Shown one piece after another: positions 35,989 through 45,035 of a stretch of DNA of 64,000 bases. The notes beneath the pieces were generated by a model that saw only the letters and a list, made by a program, of their open reading frames with translations, was not told the origin of the DNA and ran no database searches. The translations under genes were made by a program, and so were the position numbers. Each line of letters starts with the position of its first letter. Positions within the stretch are counted from its first letter, which is position 1. The stretch is from Bradyrhizobium sp. 149 (GTDB lineage: Bacteria > Pseudomonadota > Alphaproteobacteria > Rhizobiales > Xanthobacteraceae), in assembly GCF_023073915.1 (NCBI RefSeq), contig NZ_JADPKK010000022.1, positions 310,001 through 374,000 on the forward strand, in the 5' to 3' direction.

Positions 35989-37515
35989 TCAATACGCGTT
36001 CTCGTTCTTGGTCAGCAGCGAGATCGGCGTCTTCAGCAGAATGACGAGATCGAACAGCACCGACCAGTTTTCGATGTAATAGAGGTCGAACTCGACGCGT
36101 TTCTGGATCTTCTCTTCATTGTCGATCTCGCCGCGCCAGCCGTTGATCTGGGCCCAGCCGGTGATGCCGGGCTTGACGCGGTGGCGGGCGAAATAGCCGT
36201 CGACGGCCTCGTCGAAAAGGCGGCTTTGGAGCTTGCCCTGCACCGCATGTGGACGCGGGCCGACCAAGGAGAGATCGCCGGAGAAGACCACGTTGAAGAG
36301 CTGCGGCAGCTCGTCGAGGCTGGTCTTGCGGATGAAGCGGCCCACGCGGGTGACGCGCGAATCGTTCTTCGTCACGACCTTCGAGGCGGTCGGATCAGCC
36401 TGATGATGGTACATCGAGCGGAACTTGTAGACGTCGATGCGCTCGTTGTTGAAGCCGAAGCGCTTTTGGCGGAACAGCACGGGGCCGGGGCTGTCGAGCT
36501 TCACTGCCAGCGCCACCAATCCCATCACCGGCAAGGCCACGAGCAGCGCGAGGCTGCCGACGACGCGGTCGAACAGCCATTTCATCACCAGGTCCCAGTC
36601 GGTGATCGGCGCCTCGAACACGTCCAGCGTCGGTACCTCGCCGATATAGGAGTAGGAGCGGGGACGGAAGCGCAGCTTGTTGGTGTGCGCGGAGAGGCGG
36701 ATGTCCACCGGCAGGACCCAGAGCTTCTTCAGCATCTCCAGGATGCGCGTTTCGGCGGAGATCGGCAGCGCGAACAGCACGAGATCGATGCGGGTGCGGC
36801 GGGCGAACTCGACGATGTCGTCGACCTTGCCGAGCTTGCGCGCGCCGGCACAGGTGTCGAGCGCGCGGCTGTCGTTGCGGTCGTCGAACACGCCGAGCAC
36901 GTGGATGTCGGAATCCTCCTGCGCTTGCAGCGCCTCGACCAATTGTTCGCCGTTGCGGTCGGAGCCGACGATGATGGTGCGGCGGTCGAGCCGGCCCTCG
37001 CGCCCCCAGGCGCGCACCAGCGAGCGCAGCACAAGACGCTCGCAGACGAGCGCGGCGAGCCCGAGGAAGTAGAAGGCGGCAAGCCACAGCCGCGATATTT
37101 CGCTGCCGAATTTGGCGAAGAAGGAGATGCCGATGAACAGCAGGAAGACGAACGACCAGGAGGAGATCATCCGCGTCATCTGCCGGAGCTGACCGCGGAA
37201 CAGCTGCACCTCATAGATGTCGGCGGCCTGGAAGCAGACCACTGCGGAGACCGCGACGGCGACGATCTGCGCGGGATAAATCCAGCTGAAGGAGCCGGCG
37301 AGCGGCATGACATAGCCGAGATAGAGTGCGATGCCGACGAGGCTCAGCAGCGCGAAATCGGCGAGGCGTACAAAGCCGGTGATCACGATCGGCGAATAGG
37401 CGCGGGCGACCTTCTGGTTGACGACGTCGAGCGCGGCGAGCGAGAGCCGCTGGCGGCGCTCCACGAAGGGCTGGTCAGCCGGCTTCGCCGCGGCGCTGGT
37501 CGCGGCATCGAGCAT
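35989..37515 (-). CDS. undecaprenyl-phosphate glucose phosphotransferase
   Basis: The membrane enzyme that starts exopolysaccharide repeat synthesis by moving a hexose-1-phosphate to undecaprenyl phosphate. It has four N-terminal membrane helices (about 45-160), a CoA-binding-like middle (RTIIVGSDRNGEQLVEAL), a fifth membrane region (FDRVVGSLALLVALPVMGLVAL), and the catalytic WbaP domain with KLDSPGPVLFRQKR, YKFRSMY and SLDELPQLFNVV..SLVGPRPHA. The start is uncertain: ATG 37515 gives 508 residues, the family's usual size; GTG 37539 or TTG 37560 are also open. Confidence 0.95.
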   Translation of the reverse strand: MLDAATSAAAKPADQPFVERRQRLSLAALDVVNQKVARAYSPIVITGFVRLADFALLSLVGIALYLGYVMPLAGSFSWIYPAQIVAVAVSAVVCFQAADIYEVQLFRGQLRQMTRMISSWSFVFLLFIGISFFAKFGSEISRLWLAAFYFLGLAALVCERLVLRSLVRAWGREGRLDRRTIIVGSDRNGEQLVEALQAQEDSDIHVLGVFDDRNDSRALDTCAGARKLGKVDDIVEFARRTRIDLVLFALPISAETRILEMLKKLWVLPVDIRLSAHTNKLRFRPRSYSYIGEVPTLDVFEAPITDWDLVMKWLFDRVVGSLALLVALPVMGLVALAVKLDSPGPVLFRQKRFGFNNERIDVYKFRSMYHHQADPTASKVVTKNDSRVTRVGRFIRKTSLDELPQLFNVVFSGDLSLVGPRPHAVQGKLQSRLFDEAVDGYFARHRVKPGITGWAQINGWRGEIDNEEKIQKRVEFDLYYIENWSVLFDLVILLKTPISLLTKNENAY

Positions 37516-37659
37516 CGAGCGTGCGTTGAGCGGTTCCACGGGCGTCCACGTCCATTCCAAACAGCCCGCGGACCGCGTCCTTGCGCCCCGGGCGAGCATC
37601 CCCTGGCCCTTGGACTAACGGACAAATCGGAAGATTCTCTAAAGCGGCCTTAAGGATGG

Positions 37660-38793
37660 TTAATGATTGGCAAATGCGTCGCGATAGCCCGCGAGCACGC
37701 CGTCGACCATCGCCTGCTGGGAGAAATGCGCGGAGATGCGCTCGCGAAGGGACGAGGCGCGCTGCGCTGTTCCTTGCGGATTGTCGAGCGCGGCCGCAAT
37801 CGCCTCCGCCATGGCCTCCGCGTTGCTCGGCGCGAACAGCGCCGGGTTCTCCGCGCCGAAGATTTCGGGGATGCCGCCGATCTTGGAGGCAATCATCGGA
37901 ATGCCGGCGGCGCCGGCCTCGATCACGACATAGGGCATGGAATCGCCACGCGAGGGAACGACCAGCAGCCGCCCCTTGGAGAAGCCGTAGCGCGCCTTGA
38001 CGTGGCCGATGAAGCGGATGGCGCTGGAGAGGCCGAGCCTCTCGACCTGCGCCTTCAGCGCTACGGTCTCCTCGCCGTCGCCGCCGAGCGTCAATGTGAC
38101 CTTCTTGCCGCCCGCGTGCAGGCGCGCCACCGCATCGACCAATAGATCCGCGCCCTTGATGTGCCTGAACTCACCGACATAAGCGAGGTCGGTGGCGTCG
38201 TCGGCAATGACGACCGGTTCGAATTCCTCCGGCGTCACGCCGTTGAATACGCAATGCACCACGCTGTTCGGCGTGCCGACGATGCGCTGGTAAGTGTCGC
38301 GGGCAAACGCGCTTTCGAACAGAAACAGGTCGGTCGCGCCCATCAGCGTACGCTCGAGCCGCGCGTAAAACTCGCCCTTGAGCGTGTTGAGGGGATAATG
38401 CAGCGAGCCGCCATGCGGGGTGTAGATGCGGATGGCGTCGTCGGAACGCCGCCGCATGCGGATGAATGCGCCGGCCTTGGCGCCGTGGCCATGCATGACG
38501 TCGGGCTTGAGCGCGGCGATCAGGCGCCGCAAGCGAATCCAGACCAGGACGTCGTCAGGTGACGGTTCGCGGCGGATCGCCATCCGGTGCACGCCGAGTT
38601 TCAGCCGCGGTGCGAGCTCGGCAAGGGCCTTGTCGGCGCGCTCACCGCCCGTGAGACTGTCGGCGAGGATGCCGACATGATGGCCACGATCGACCTGGCC
38701 GTTGGCGACGTCGACGATGTGGCGGAAGATGCCGCCGACCGGAGCGCGCACGGCGTGCAGGATGCGAAGCGGCTGGTCGGGAGAGGGGGGCAT
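37660..38793 (-). CDS. glycosyltransferase family 4
   Basis: A 377-residue GT-B enzyme that adds a sugar to a lipid-linked intermediate. Features: Gly-rich N-terminus HAVRAPVGGIFRHIVDVANGQ, middle TPHGGSLHYPLN, and the nucleotide-sugar site YVGEFRHIKGADLLVDA with the E-x7-E region EAGAAGIPMIASKIGGIPEIF (about 300). It starts at ATG 38793. It lies 144 bases upstream of the priming transferase on the same strand and divergent from the co-polymerase gene. Acceptor and donor sugars are unknown. Confidence 0.93.
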   Translation of the reverse strand: MPPSPDQPLRILHAVRAPVGGIFRHIVDVANGQVDRGHHVGILADSLTGGERADKALAELAPRLKLGVHRMAIRREPSPDDVLVWIRLRRLIAALKPDVMHGHGAKAGAFIRMRRRSDDAIRIYTPHGGSLHYPLNTLKGEFYARLERTLMGATDLFLFESAFARDTYQRIVGTPNSVVHCVFNGVTPEEFEPVVIADDATDLAYVGEFRHIKGADLLVDAVARLHAGGKKVTLTLGGDGEETVALKAQVERLGLSSAIRFIGHVKARYGFSKGRLLVVPSRGDSMPYVVIEAGAAGIPMIASKIGGIPEIFGAENPALFAPSNAEAMAEAIAAALDNPQGTAQRASSLRERISAHFSQQAMVDGVLAGYRDAFANH

Positions 38794-38996
38794 GATCAAA
38801 ACCAGCGCTCGACAGCGAATGCTCGAACAATCTCACGAAATATCGAGACGGATTAAGGGCCCTCGTGGTTAACAAACGATGACGAGCGCCCCTGCGCGAG
38901 CTGCCGGAGACCGCGATTAACCCAGCGGCAACCTTAATGGAGTGTAATCGCCCCGGTTGAGGTAAGTTCGTGGCGTTGCCCCTGCGGGAGTGTTCG

Positions 38997-41258
38997 ATGC
39001 GTTTAGCGTTCTGGCGTGCCGGCAAGGACAAGGCGGTGGTCGAGCGGGCTGTCTCGAAGGCCGAAACCAAGCGGGCCGAACTCGAGCGGATCGAAGCAGA
39101 TCCTGCGTCCGTTGCCCCGAGGCAGTCGCCAGTCGAATCCGGCGACATCGATCTGCACGCGCTCGGCGGGGCATTGGCGCGCAGGCGCGGCTGGATCATC
39201 GTGCCGACGGTGCTGGCGCTCGTCGCATCCGTCGCGGTCGTCAATCTCGTCACGCCGCGCTACAAGTCTGAATCGCGCATCCTGATCGACGGCCGCGAGA
39301 ACGTGTTTCTGCGCCCCAACAGCGATCGCGCCGAGGAACGGCAGGCGCTCGACGCCGAAGCCGTCACCAGCCAGGTGCAGCTCGTGCTGTCGCGCGATCT
39401 CGCGCGCGAGATCATCAAGAAAAACAAGCTTGCGGAACGGCCCGAGTTCGATCCGGTGCTGCAAGGCATTTCGCCGCTGAAGTCGCTTGCGGCGCTGGTC
39501 GGCATCGGCCGCGATCCGTTCTCGATGACACCGGAAGAGCGCGTGCTGGACGCCTATTACGAGCGCCTCCAGGCCTACGCCGTCGACAAGTCGCGCGTCA
39601 TCGTGATCGAATTCCAGTCCGCCGATCCCGATCTCGCCGTGCGCGTCGCCAATTCGATCGCCGACGGCTATCTCGTGCTCCAGCAGGATGCGCGTCAGGA
39701 TCAGGCCCGAAACGCCAGCCAGTGGTATGCCGGCAGGATCGACGAGCTGCGACGGAATGTCTCCGAAGCCGAAGCCAAGGCCGAGGATTTCCGCTCCAAG
39801 TCGAGCCTGTTCGTCGGCACCAACAACACGACGCTGTCGAACCAGCAGATGGGCGAGGTCAACACCCAGCTCAACAATGCGCGCGCGCTCAAGGCCGATG
39901 CCGAGGCCAAGGCGCGCCTGATCCGCGAGATGATCCAGAGCGGCAAGCCGATCGAATCGTCGGAAGTGCTGAACTCGGAATCGATGCGCACGCCCTCCCA
40001 GCAGCGCGTGGCGTTGCGGGCCCAACTGGCCGAGCAATCATCGACGTTGCTTGGCAACCATCCGCGCATCAAGGAATTGAAGGCGCAGCTCGCCGATCTC
40101 GACACCCAGATCCGGGACGAGGCCGCCAAGCTTGCCCGCACCCTCGAAAACGACTCGCGTGCCGCCGCCGGGCGCGTCCAGGAATTGTCGGCGAGCCTCG
40201 AGCAGCTCAAGAAGCAGGCGACCTCCACCAACGGCCAGGACGTGCAGCTCCGTGCCCTCGAGCGTGAGGCCAAGGCGCAGCGCGACCTGCTCGAAACCTA
40301 TCTCGCGAAATACCGTGAAGCCAACACCCGCGAGACCATCGACACCGCGCCGACGGATGGCCGCATCATCTCGCGCGCCATCGTCTCGAACATGCCGGCC
40401 TATCCGAAGAAGCTGCCGATCGTGCTGATCGCGACGATCGCGACGCTGTTGCTCTCGTCCGGTGTCGTCGTCACGGGAGAGTTGTTGCGCCAGACTGCGC
40501 CCCGTGCGGTGGCGGTGTTCGCACCGGCGCTCACGCGGGCCTCGGCTCGCCAGGAACAAATTGTCCAACCGGCGGTCGTCGAGCCCGTCGTCGATCCGGT
40601 CATGGCAGAACCCGCGCCGCTTCAGCCGGAGATGACAGCTGATGCCGATGTCACCGAATTCGCGGAGATCGAACATCTGGCTGATCGCCTGCGCGCCGAT
40701 GGGGCCATGGCGAAGAAAGTCACGGTGCTTGGCACCGCAAGCGGCGAAGCCGTCACGCTGTCGACGCTGACGCTGGCCCGGCACCTGGCGCGCGATGCAC
40801 GGGTCGTCGTCGTCGATCTCGCCGCGTCCTCGCCGATCATGGCCGCCGTGTCCGTCGATGCCTCGGCGCCCGGTCTTGCCGAGCTGATGCAGGGCGAGGC
40901 ATCGTTCGCGCAAGTCATCACCCGGGACAAGCTCTCGCGGCTGCATCTGGTCACGGCCGGCCGTCCCGGCTTCGATCGCAGCCTGTTGCAGTCGCCGCGA
41001 GTGACGCTCGCGGTCGACGCGTTGCTGCGCGCCTACGACCACGTGCTGCTCGATGCCGGCAGCGCCTCCGACCTTCCGGCTGAGCTCCTGACGGCGAATG
41101 CCCGCGCCGTCGTGGTGCCCGACGCGTCGATGGCGCCGGATGCGCGCGCGCTGATGTGCGAGCAGCTCAGGGCCGTCGGCTTTAGCGAGGTGACCATGCT
41201 GAGCAAGCCCGTGCAGCCGTCGGATGCGAGGGACGCGCCGCGCGTCGTGGCGGCGTAG
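38997..41258 (+). CDS. Wzz/GumC-family polysaccharide co-polymerase with a degenerate P-loop domain
   Basis: Controls chain length and export of exopolysaccharide. The 753 residues show a first membrane helix near 66-86 (GWIIVPTVLALVASVAVV), the Wzz region starting YKSESRILIDGRENVF, long coiled coils (about 235-430), a second helix near 472-494, then a C-terminal BY-kinase-like domain. The expected Walker A (GEGKST type) reads GTASGEAVTL at 579-588, with no Lys; Walker A' is VVVDLAASS and Walker B HVLLDAGS. There is no tyrosine-rich tail. It is therefore likely a non-catalytic relative. ATG 38997 follows GGGAG; divergent from the GT4 gene. Confidence 0.9.
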   Translation: MRLAFWRAGKDKAVVERAVSKAETKRAELERIEADPASVAPRQSPVESGDIDLHALGGALARRRGWIIVPTVLALVASVAVVNLVTPRYKSESRILIDGRENVFLRPNSDRAEERQALDAEAVTSQVQLVLSRDLAREIIKKNKLAERPEFDPVLQGISPLKSLAALVGIGRDPFSMTPEERVLDAYYERLQAYAVDKSRVIVIEFQSADPDLAVRVANSIADGYLVLQQDARQDQARNASQWYAGRIDELRRNVSEAEAKAEDFRSKSSLFVGTNNTTLSNQQMGEVNTQLNNARALKADAEAKARLIREMIQSGKPIESSEVLNSESMRTPSQQRVALRAQLAEQSSTLLGNHPRIKELKAQLADLDTQIRDEAAKLARTLENDSRAAAGRVQELSASLEQLKKQATSTNGQDVQLRALEREAKAQRDLLETYLAKYREANTRETIDTAPTDGRIISRAIVSNMPAYPKKLPIVLIATIATLLLSSGVVVTGELLRQTAPRAVAVFAPALTRASARQEQIVQPAVVEPVVDPVMAEPAPLQPEMTADADVTEFAEIEHLADRLRADGAMAKKVTVLGTASGEAVTLSTLTLARHLARDARVVVVDLAASSPIMAAVSVDASAPGLAELMQGEASFAQVITRDKLSRLHLVTAGRPGFDRSLLQSPRVTLAVDALLRAYDHVLLDAGSASDLPAELLTANARAVVVPDASMAPDARALMCEQLRAVGFSEVTMLSKPVQPSDARDAPRVVAA

Positions 41259-41269
41259 GCGAGGGGAGA

Positions 41270-42451
41270 TTACCCGAACACTCGCCGCAACCGCTGCGCG
41301 AGGTCGAACAGCATCTGGTTTTGTTTCACCAGCCGCTTGCCGTGGCTCAGCGAGGACATCGCCATCGCCGCGAGTTTTCCGCGTGACGTCAGCGGAACAA
41401 AACTGTCGAAGATGTCCTGGTCGTCCTTGCAGAACATCCGCTTGTACTCGTCCGAGCCGATGCCGAGGTCGAGCGAGCGGTAGCCGCGCTCGGCGCAGCG
41501 GTCGATGATGTAGCGCATCAGGATCAGCCCGGGGCTATAGCGGGCATGCTCGGACATCGTGTAGGTGTTGAACATCATCGAGAAGCGCTGGCCGTCGGCG
41601 ACGCCGGCGAAGATCGCAATCACCTCGTCGTCGCATTCGAGCGCGTGGATGTCGATGACGCGGCCGTCACCGCGCAGCGCAAGGCAGGCGCTGCGGACGA
41701 ATTGCTCGACGCCGGGCTCGGCGAAGACATTGGGAAGCTTCTGTTCGGCCATCCGCGCCGGCTTGACGCGGAAGAACCAGTCGAGCAGGCGGGTGATGTC
41801 GGTGTCGGTGGTCGCCAGGTGATAGCGATAGCCGGAGAGCGCCTGGAGCTTCTTCTCCTTGCTCTTGAGGCGGCGGCGGAAGGAATTGCTGATCCGCGAT
41901 GTCGGCGGGCCGCCTGGCTCCATCGTGAGCAGCGGGCAGCCGTTGATCGCGCTCTGGCGCGGCAGGTGCCCAAACGGGTTCTGCTGGTCGTGCCAGTGCA
42001 GCGGCTGCTGCGTCAGTGCGAGTACGTCGACATGCTCGCGCAGCGGCGCAAGCAGCGCGTCGAGGTCGGCGATGGCGACCTGCGCTGCAAACCCGGCGTT
42101 CCACAGGCCCATGTTGAAGGTCGTATGCTTGCCGCCCATGAAGCAGGCCGTGCGCACGCCGTGGTTTTGGCGCAGCGAGAGCGGCAGCAGCAGGAGCGGC
42201 TGATGCTCGGCGTCGTGCGCAATGACGATGAAAGGGCGGGCGCGTTCGTGCTCACCGACCAGACGCTGCCAGGGACTCAGCAGGTCAAATCGCTGATAGG
42301 GCGTGAAGAGGTGACCCGGCTGCTCGAAGGTACGCCAGACCGCCTCGGCCGCACCGAGATCGGTGACGATATCGACATGCGCGATACGGCTCGCTTTGGA
42401 CCGCGCGGGCGCTTCTGCCGTCCGGCTCTGCATCGCCGCAGCCATGGTCAT
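41270..42451 (-). CDS. GNAT/BioF2-type acyltransferase (CelD-like)
   Basis: A 393-residue protein of the BioF2-type GNAT group common in polysaccharide loci, where members acylate sugars or are needed for export. It shows the second GNAT lobe (IDIHALECDDEVIAIFAGVADGQRFSMMFNTY, YSPGLILMRYIIDRCAERGYRSLDLGIGSDEYKRMFCKDD). Four-residue shift between possible starts ATG 42451 and ATG 42445. It overlaps no neighbour and is convergent with the co-polymerase gene, 11 bases apart. Confidence 0.88.
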   Translation of the reverse strand: MTMAAAMQSRTAEAPARSKASRIAHVDIVTDLGAAEAVWRTFEQPGHLFTPYQRFDLLSPWQRLVGEHERARPFIVIAHDAEHQPLLLLPLSLRQNHGVRTACFMGGKHTTFNMGLWNAGFAAQVAIADLDALLAPLREHVDVLALTQQPLHWHDQQNPFGHLPRQSAINGCPLLTMEPGGPPTSRISNSFRRRLKSKEKKLQALSGYRYHLATTDTDITRLLDWFFRVKPARMAEQKLPNVFAEPGVEQFVRSACLALRGDGRVIDIHALECDDEVIAIFAGVADGQRFSMMFNTYTMSEHARYSPGLILMRYIIDRCAERGYRSLDLGIGSDEYKRMFCKDDQDIFDSFVPLTSRGKLAAMAMSSLSHGKRLVKQNQMLFDLAQRLRRVFG

Positions 42452-42576
42452 TCGCGAAACCTGTCGAGAAATCAAAAATATGCGTCATTCGGCCTGTGGC
42501 CGACCTTTGCAAAGAAATGTCAACAAAGGGTAATGACTATGGGAGAGGGAACGGGCGCCGACCGCGAGGTGGGATA

Positions 42577-43620
42577 TTGGCATCCGACGACAGATGGCTG
42601 GAACGGCTGCGCCTTGAACTGACCTGGTTCACCGGGCAGGCTGCGCTGCGCAGTCGTGGTGCCGGCGCCATCCTGCGCTTTGCGCATGTCCGGCCGCGGC
42701 GGCGCGGCGGGTTTCAGCCGCTGCGCGAGCACGAGATCACGCCGTATTTCCTCGATCGCGCCATTCGCGCGCTGAAGCGGTGGAACTACGATTTTCTCGG
42801 GATGGACGAGGTCTGCCGGCGCGCGGTGACGCTGCCGGAACAGCGGCGCTTCGTGGCACTCACGTTCGACGGTGCCGGCAAGGATCTGATCGACTTTGCC
42901 TATCCGGTGCTGGCGCGCCACGCCGTGCCCTTCACGGTCTATGTGCCAACGGCATTTCCCGACGGCGTCGGAGAAGCCTGGTGGCTTGGGCTCGAACAGG
43001 TGATCGCGCGCGAGAGCCGCGTCAGCCTGGTGATGGGCGAGAAGGAGCAGCGCTTCACTGTCACCGACAATGCCGGGAAGCAGGCGTTGTTTTCGTTCGT
43101 CGAGGCCTGGCTGCGCTCGCTGCCGCCGGCGGATGTGTCGGCTGCGATCGCAGACCTTTGCACACGCTACCGGATCGACCTCGCGGCGCTCTCACGCGAA
43201 GCGTCGATGAATTGGGAGGATCTGGCGAGGCTTGCGGCCGATCCGCTGGTGACGATCGGCAGTGCGACCGTGAACTATCCCGTTCTCGCCAACATGAAGG
43301 ATGCGGCCGCGCTGCGCGAGATGACGATGGGCAAGGCGGTGGCGGAAGCGGCCTTCCATCGCGATATCAGGCATCTCGCCTTTCCGTTCGGCGATCGCGC
43401 CTCATTCCGGCGCAGCCATGTCGTCATGGCGGAGGAGGCCGGCTTTGCCAGCGCGGTGACGACGATCCCGGGCATCGTGGATGCGGAGGGACGCACCAAT
43501 CTGCGCGCGCTGCCGCGCATTTCCTGGGATGGCCGGGTGCGCTCGCTGCGCATGATGAGGGTGCTGGTGTCGGGCACGGCCTTTGCGCCGGTGAAGCCGA
43601 CCGGCGGAACTACGAACTAG
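42577..43620 (+). CDS. NodB-fold polysaccharide deacetylase-like protein with lost metal ligands
   Basis: A 347-residue member of the polysaccharide-deacetylase fold, placed next to acyltransferase and co-polymerase genes. The fold is recognisable: FVALTFDGAGKD (98-101 region), ITIGS.., RHLAFPFGD, FASAVTTIPGIV. The catalytic metal ligands are altered: the Asp-Asp-Gly motif reads D98-G-A, and the H-x3-H motif reads S229-A230-T-V-N-Y234-P, so both His are replaced. It should therefore not bind the usual zinc or cobalt and is probably a binding or scaffold protein. The TTG at 42577 follows GCGAGGTGGG; no ATG has comparable support. Confidence 0.85.
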   Translation: MASDDRWLERLRLELTWFTGQAALRSRGAGAILRFAHVRPRRRGGFQPLREHEITPYFLDRAIRALKRWNYDFLGMDEVCRRAVTLPEQRRFVALTFDGAGKDLIDFAYPVLARHAVPFTVYVPTAFPDGVGEAWWLGLEQVIARESRVSLVMGEKEQRFTVTDNAGKQALFSFVEAWLRSLPPADVSAAIADLCTRYRIDLAALSREASMNWEDLARLAADPLVTIGSATVNYPVLANMKDAAALREMTMGKAVAEAAFHRDIRHLAFPFGDRASFRRSHVVMAEEAGFASAVTTIPGIVDAEGRTNLRALPRISWDGRVRSLRMMRVLVSGTAFAPVKPTGGTTN

Positions 43621-43831
43621 TTTTCGCCCGGTCGGGCCGCTGCATCCAGCTCACGATCGGCATCGCCGGCAGCACCCAGCCCATGCCGACCACCACGTAA
43701 TAGATCGCCTGCCGCCAGCCGGACTCGGCGATCCACGGCATCTGCGCCAGCGCCATGCCGAGCAGGGCCCAGACGGTGGCGAGCACCAGGAGCAGGATGG
43801 TGCCGAGGAACTTGCGGGTGCGGATCGTCAT
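43610..43831 (-). CDS. DUF2842 membrane protein
   Basis: A 73-residue protein of the DUF2842 family with two membrane helices (GTILLLVLATVWALLGMALAQ and YYVVVGMGWVLPAMPIVSW) and a short basic N-terminus. It is found in Alphaproteobacteria next to COX15 or other respiratory genes; function unknown. It overlaps the end of the NodB-fold gene by 11 bases on the opposite strand. Confidence 0.85.
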   Translation of the reverse strand: MTIRTRKFLGTILLLVLATVWALLGMALAQMPWIAESGWRQAIYYVVVGMGWVLPAMPIVSWMQRPDRAKTSS

Positions 43832-43939
43832 GACGGAATATTGCGGCCTTCGCGTAACTTGCGCTGCGGGAGTGGGGGACTATAAGGGGCACGCAGTTTG
43901 GTTCAAGCCTTGCCGGTTCAAGCTCTGGTTTTGCCTCGA

Positions 43940-45022
43940 ATGAAGACGATTTCCGCCCCGTCCGAGCCGCATCGCGCCGTGCGTTGGTGGCTGATCTTCG
44001 TGGCTGGGCTGATCGCGCTGATGGTACTGGTCGGCGGTGCGACGCGGCTGACGGAATCCGGGCTCTCGATCGTCGAATGGAAGCCGGTCACGGGCAGCGT
44101 GCCGCCACTCTCGGACGCGCAGTGGACCGAGGCCTTCGAGGCCTACAAGAAGATCCCGCAATATCGCGAGCTCAACGCGGGCATGAGCCTGTCCGAGTTC
44201 AAGGAGATCTTCTGGTGGGAATGGAGCCACCGGCTGCTTGGCCGTTTCATCGGCTTCGCCTATCTCCTGCCGTTCCTGTTCTTCCTGTGGCGCGGCGGCC
44301 TGTCCGGTGAGTTGAAGCGGCGGTTGTGGTTGCTGTTCGGGCTCGGCGGGCTCCAGGGCGCGGTCGGCTGGTGGATGGTGGCCTCGGGGCTGTCTGAACG
44401 CGTCGAGGTCTCGCAATATCGGCTGGCGACGCATCTTGTGCTGGCGCTTCTGATCTTTGCCGGCATCGTCTGGACGGTGCGGCGGCTCGCCGAGCGGCCG
44501 CCGATCGCAGCATCGTCGCGGCTGCGCTTCACGAGCGCCTTGCTCCTCGTCGTGACCTTGATCCAGATCTATTTCGGTGCGCTGGTTGCTGGCCTGCGCG
44601 CCGGCCGCGCCTACAACACGTGGCCGCAGATCGACGGCGCGTTCATTCCGTCGGCGGAGCGGCTGTGGTTCGAGACGCCGTGGTGGCGCAACATGTTCGA
44701 CAACGTGCTGACAGTGCAGTTCGAGCACCGCATGACGGCCTACGCGCTGTTCGCGCTGGCGGCGTTGCACGCGTTCGATGCGGTGCGTTCACGCGCGGGG
44801 TCTGCAGCAAACGGCGCGCTTTTGCTATTGGGTGCGGTCAGCCTGCAAGCTGTGCTCGGCATCCTCACGCTGCTCAACCAGGTGCCGATTGACCTCGCGC
44901 TCGCGCATCAGGCGGTCGCGATCGTGGTGCTGACGCTTGCGGTCATGCAGACAGAGCGGCTCGCGACGCGCGGCTCGACTGAAGCGCAGCCGCGCGCGGT
45001 TCCCGTCGGTCAGGCCGGCTGA
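43940..45022 (+). CDS. ctaA: heme A synthase (COX15/CtaA)
   Basis: Oxidises heme O to heme A for cytochrome aa3 oxidase. A 360-residue inner-membrane protein with eight helices and the haem-ligand His motifs WEWSHRLLGR (about 98), and FEHRMTAY (about 267), plus GGATRLTESGLSIVEW in the first half. ATG 43940 is preferred because upstream sequence shows no ribosome site or homology. It is divergent from DUF2842. Confidence 0.96.
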   Translation: MKTISAPSEPHRAVRWWLIFVAGLIALMVLVGGATRLTESGLSIVEWKPVTGSVPPLSDAQWTEAFEAYKKIPQYRELNAGMSLSEFKEIFWWEWSHRLLGRFIGFAYLLPFLFFLWRGGLSGELKRRLWLLFGLGGLQGAVGWWMVASGLSERVEVSQYRLATHLVLALLIFAGIVWTVRRLAERPPIAASSRLRFTSALLLVVTLIQIYFGALVAGLRAGRAYNTWPQIDGAFIPSAERLWFETPWWRNMFDNVLTVQFEHRMTAYALFALAALHAFDAVRSRAGSAANGALLLLGAVSLQAVLGILTLLNQVPIDLALAHQAVAIVVLTLAVMQTERLATRGSTEAQPRAVPVGQAG

Positions 45023-45035
45023 TCGGGTCTGTTCT

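Noticed and set aside
35701..37653. 650-codon open frame antisense to the priming glycosyltransferase
   Set aside because: The sense gene has all WbaP signatures; the reverse frame spans the intergenic repeat and has no domain.
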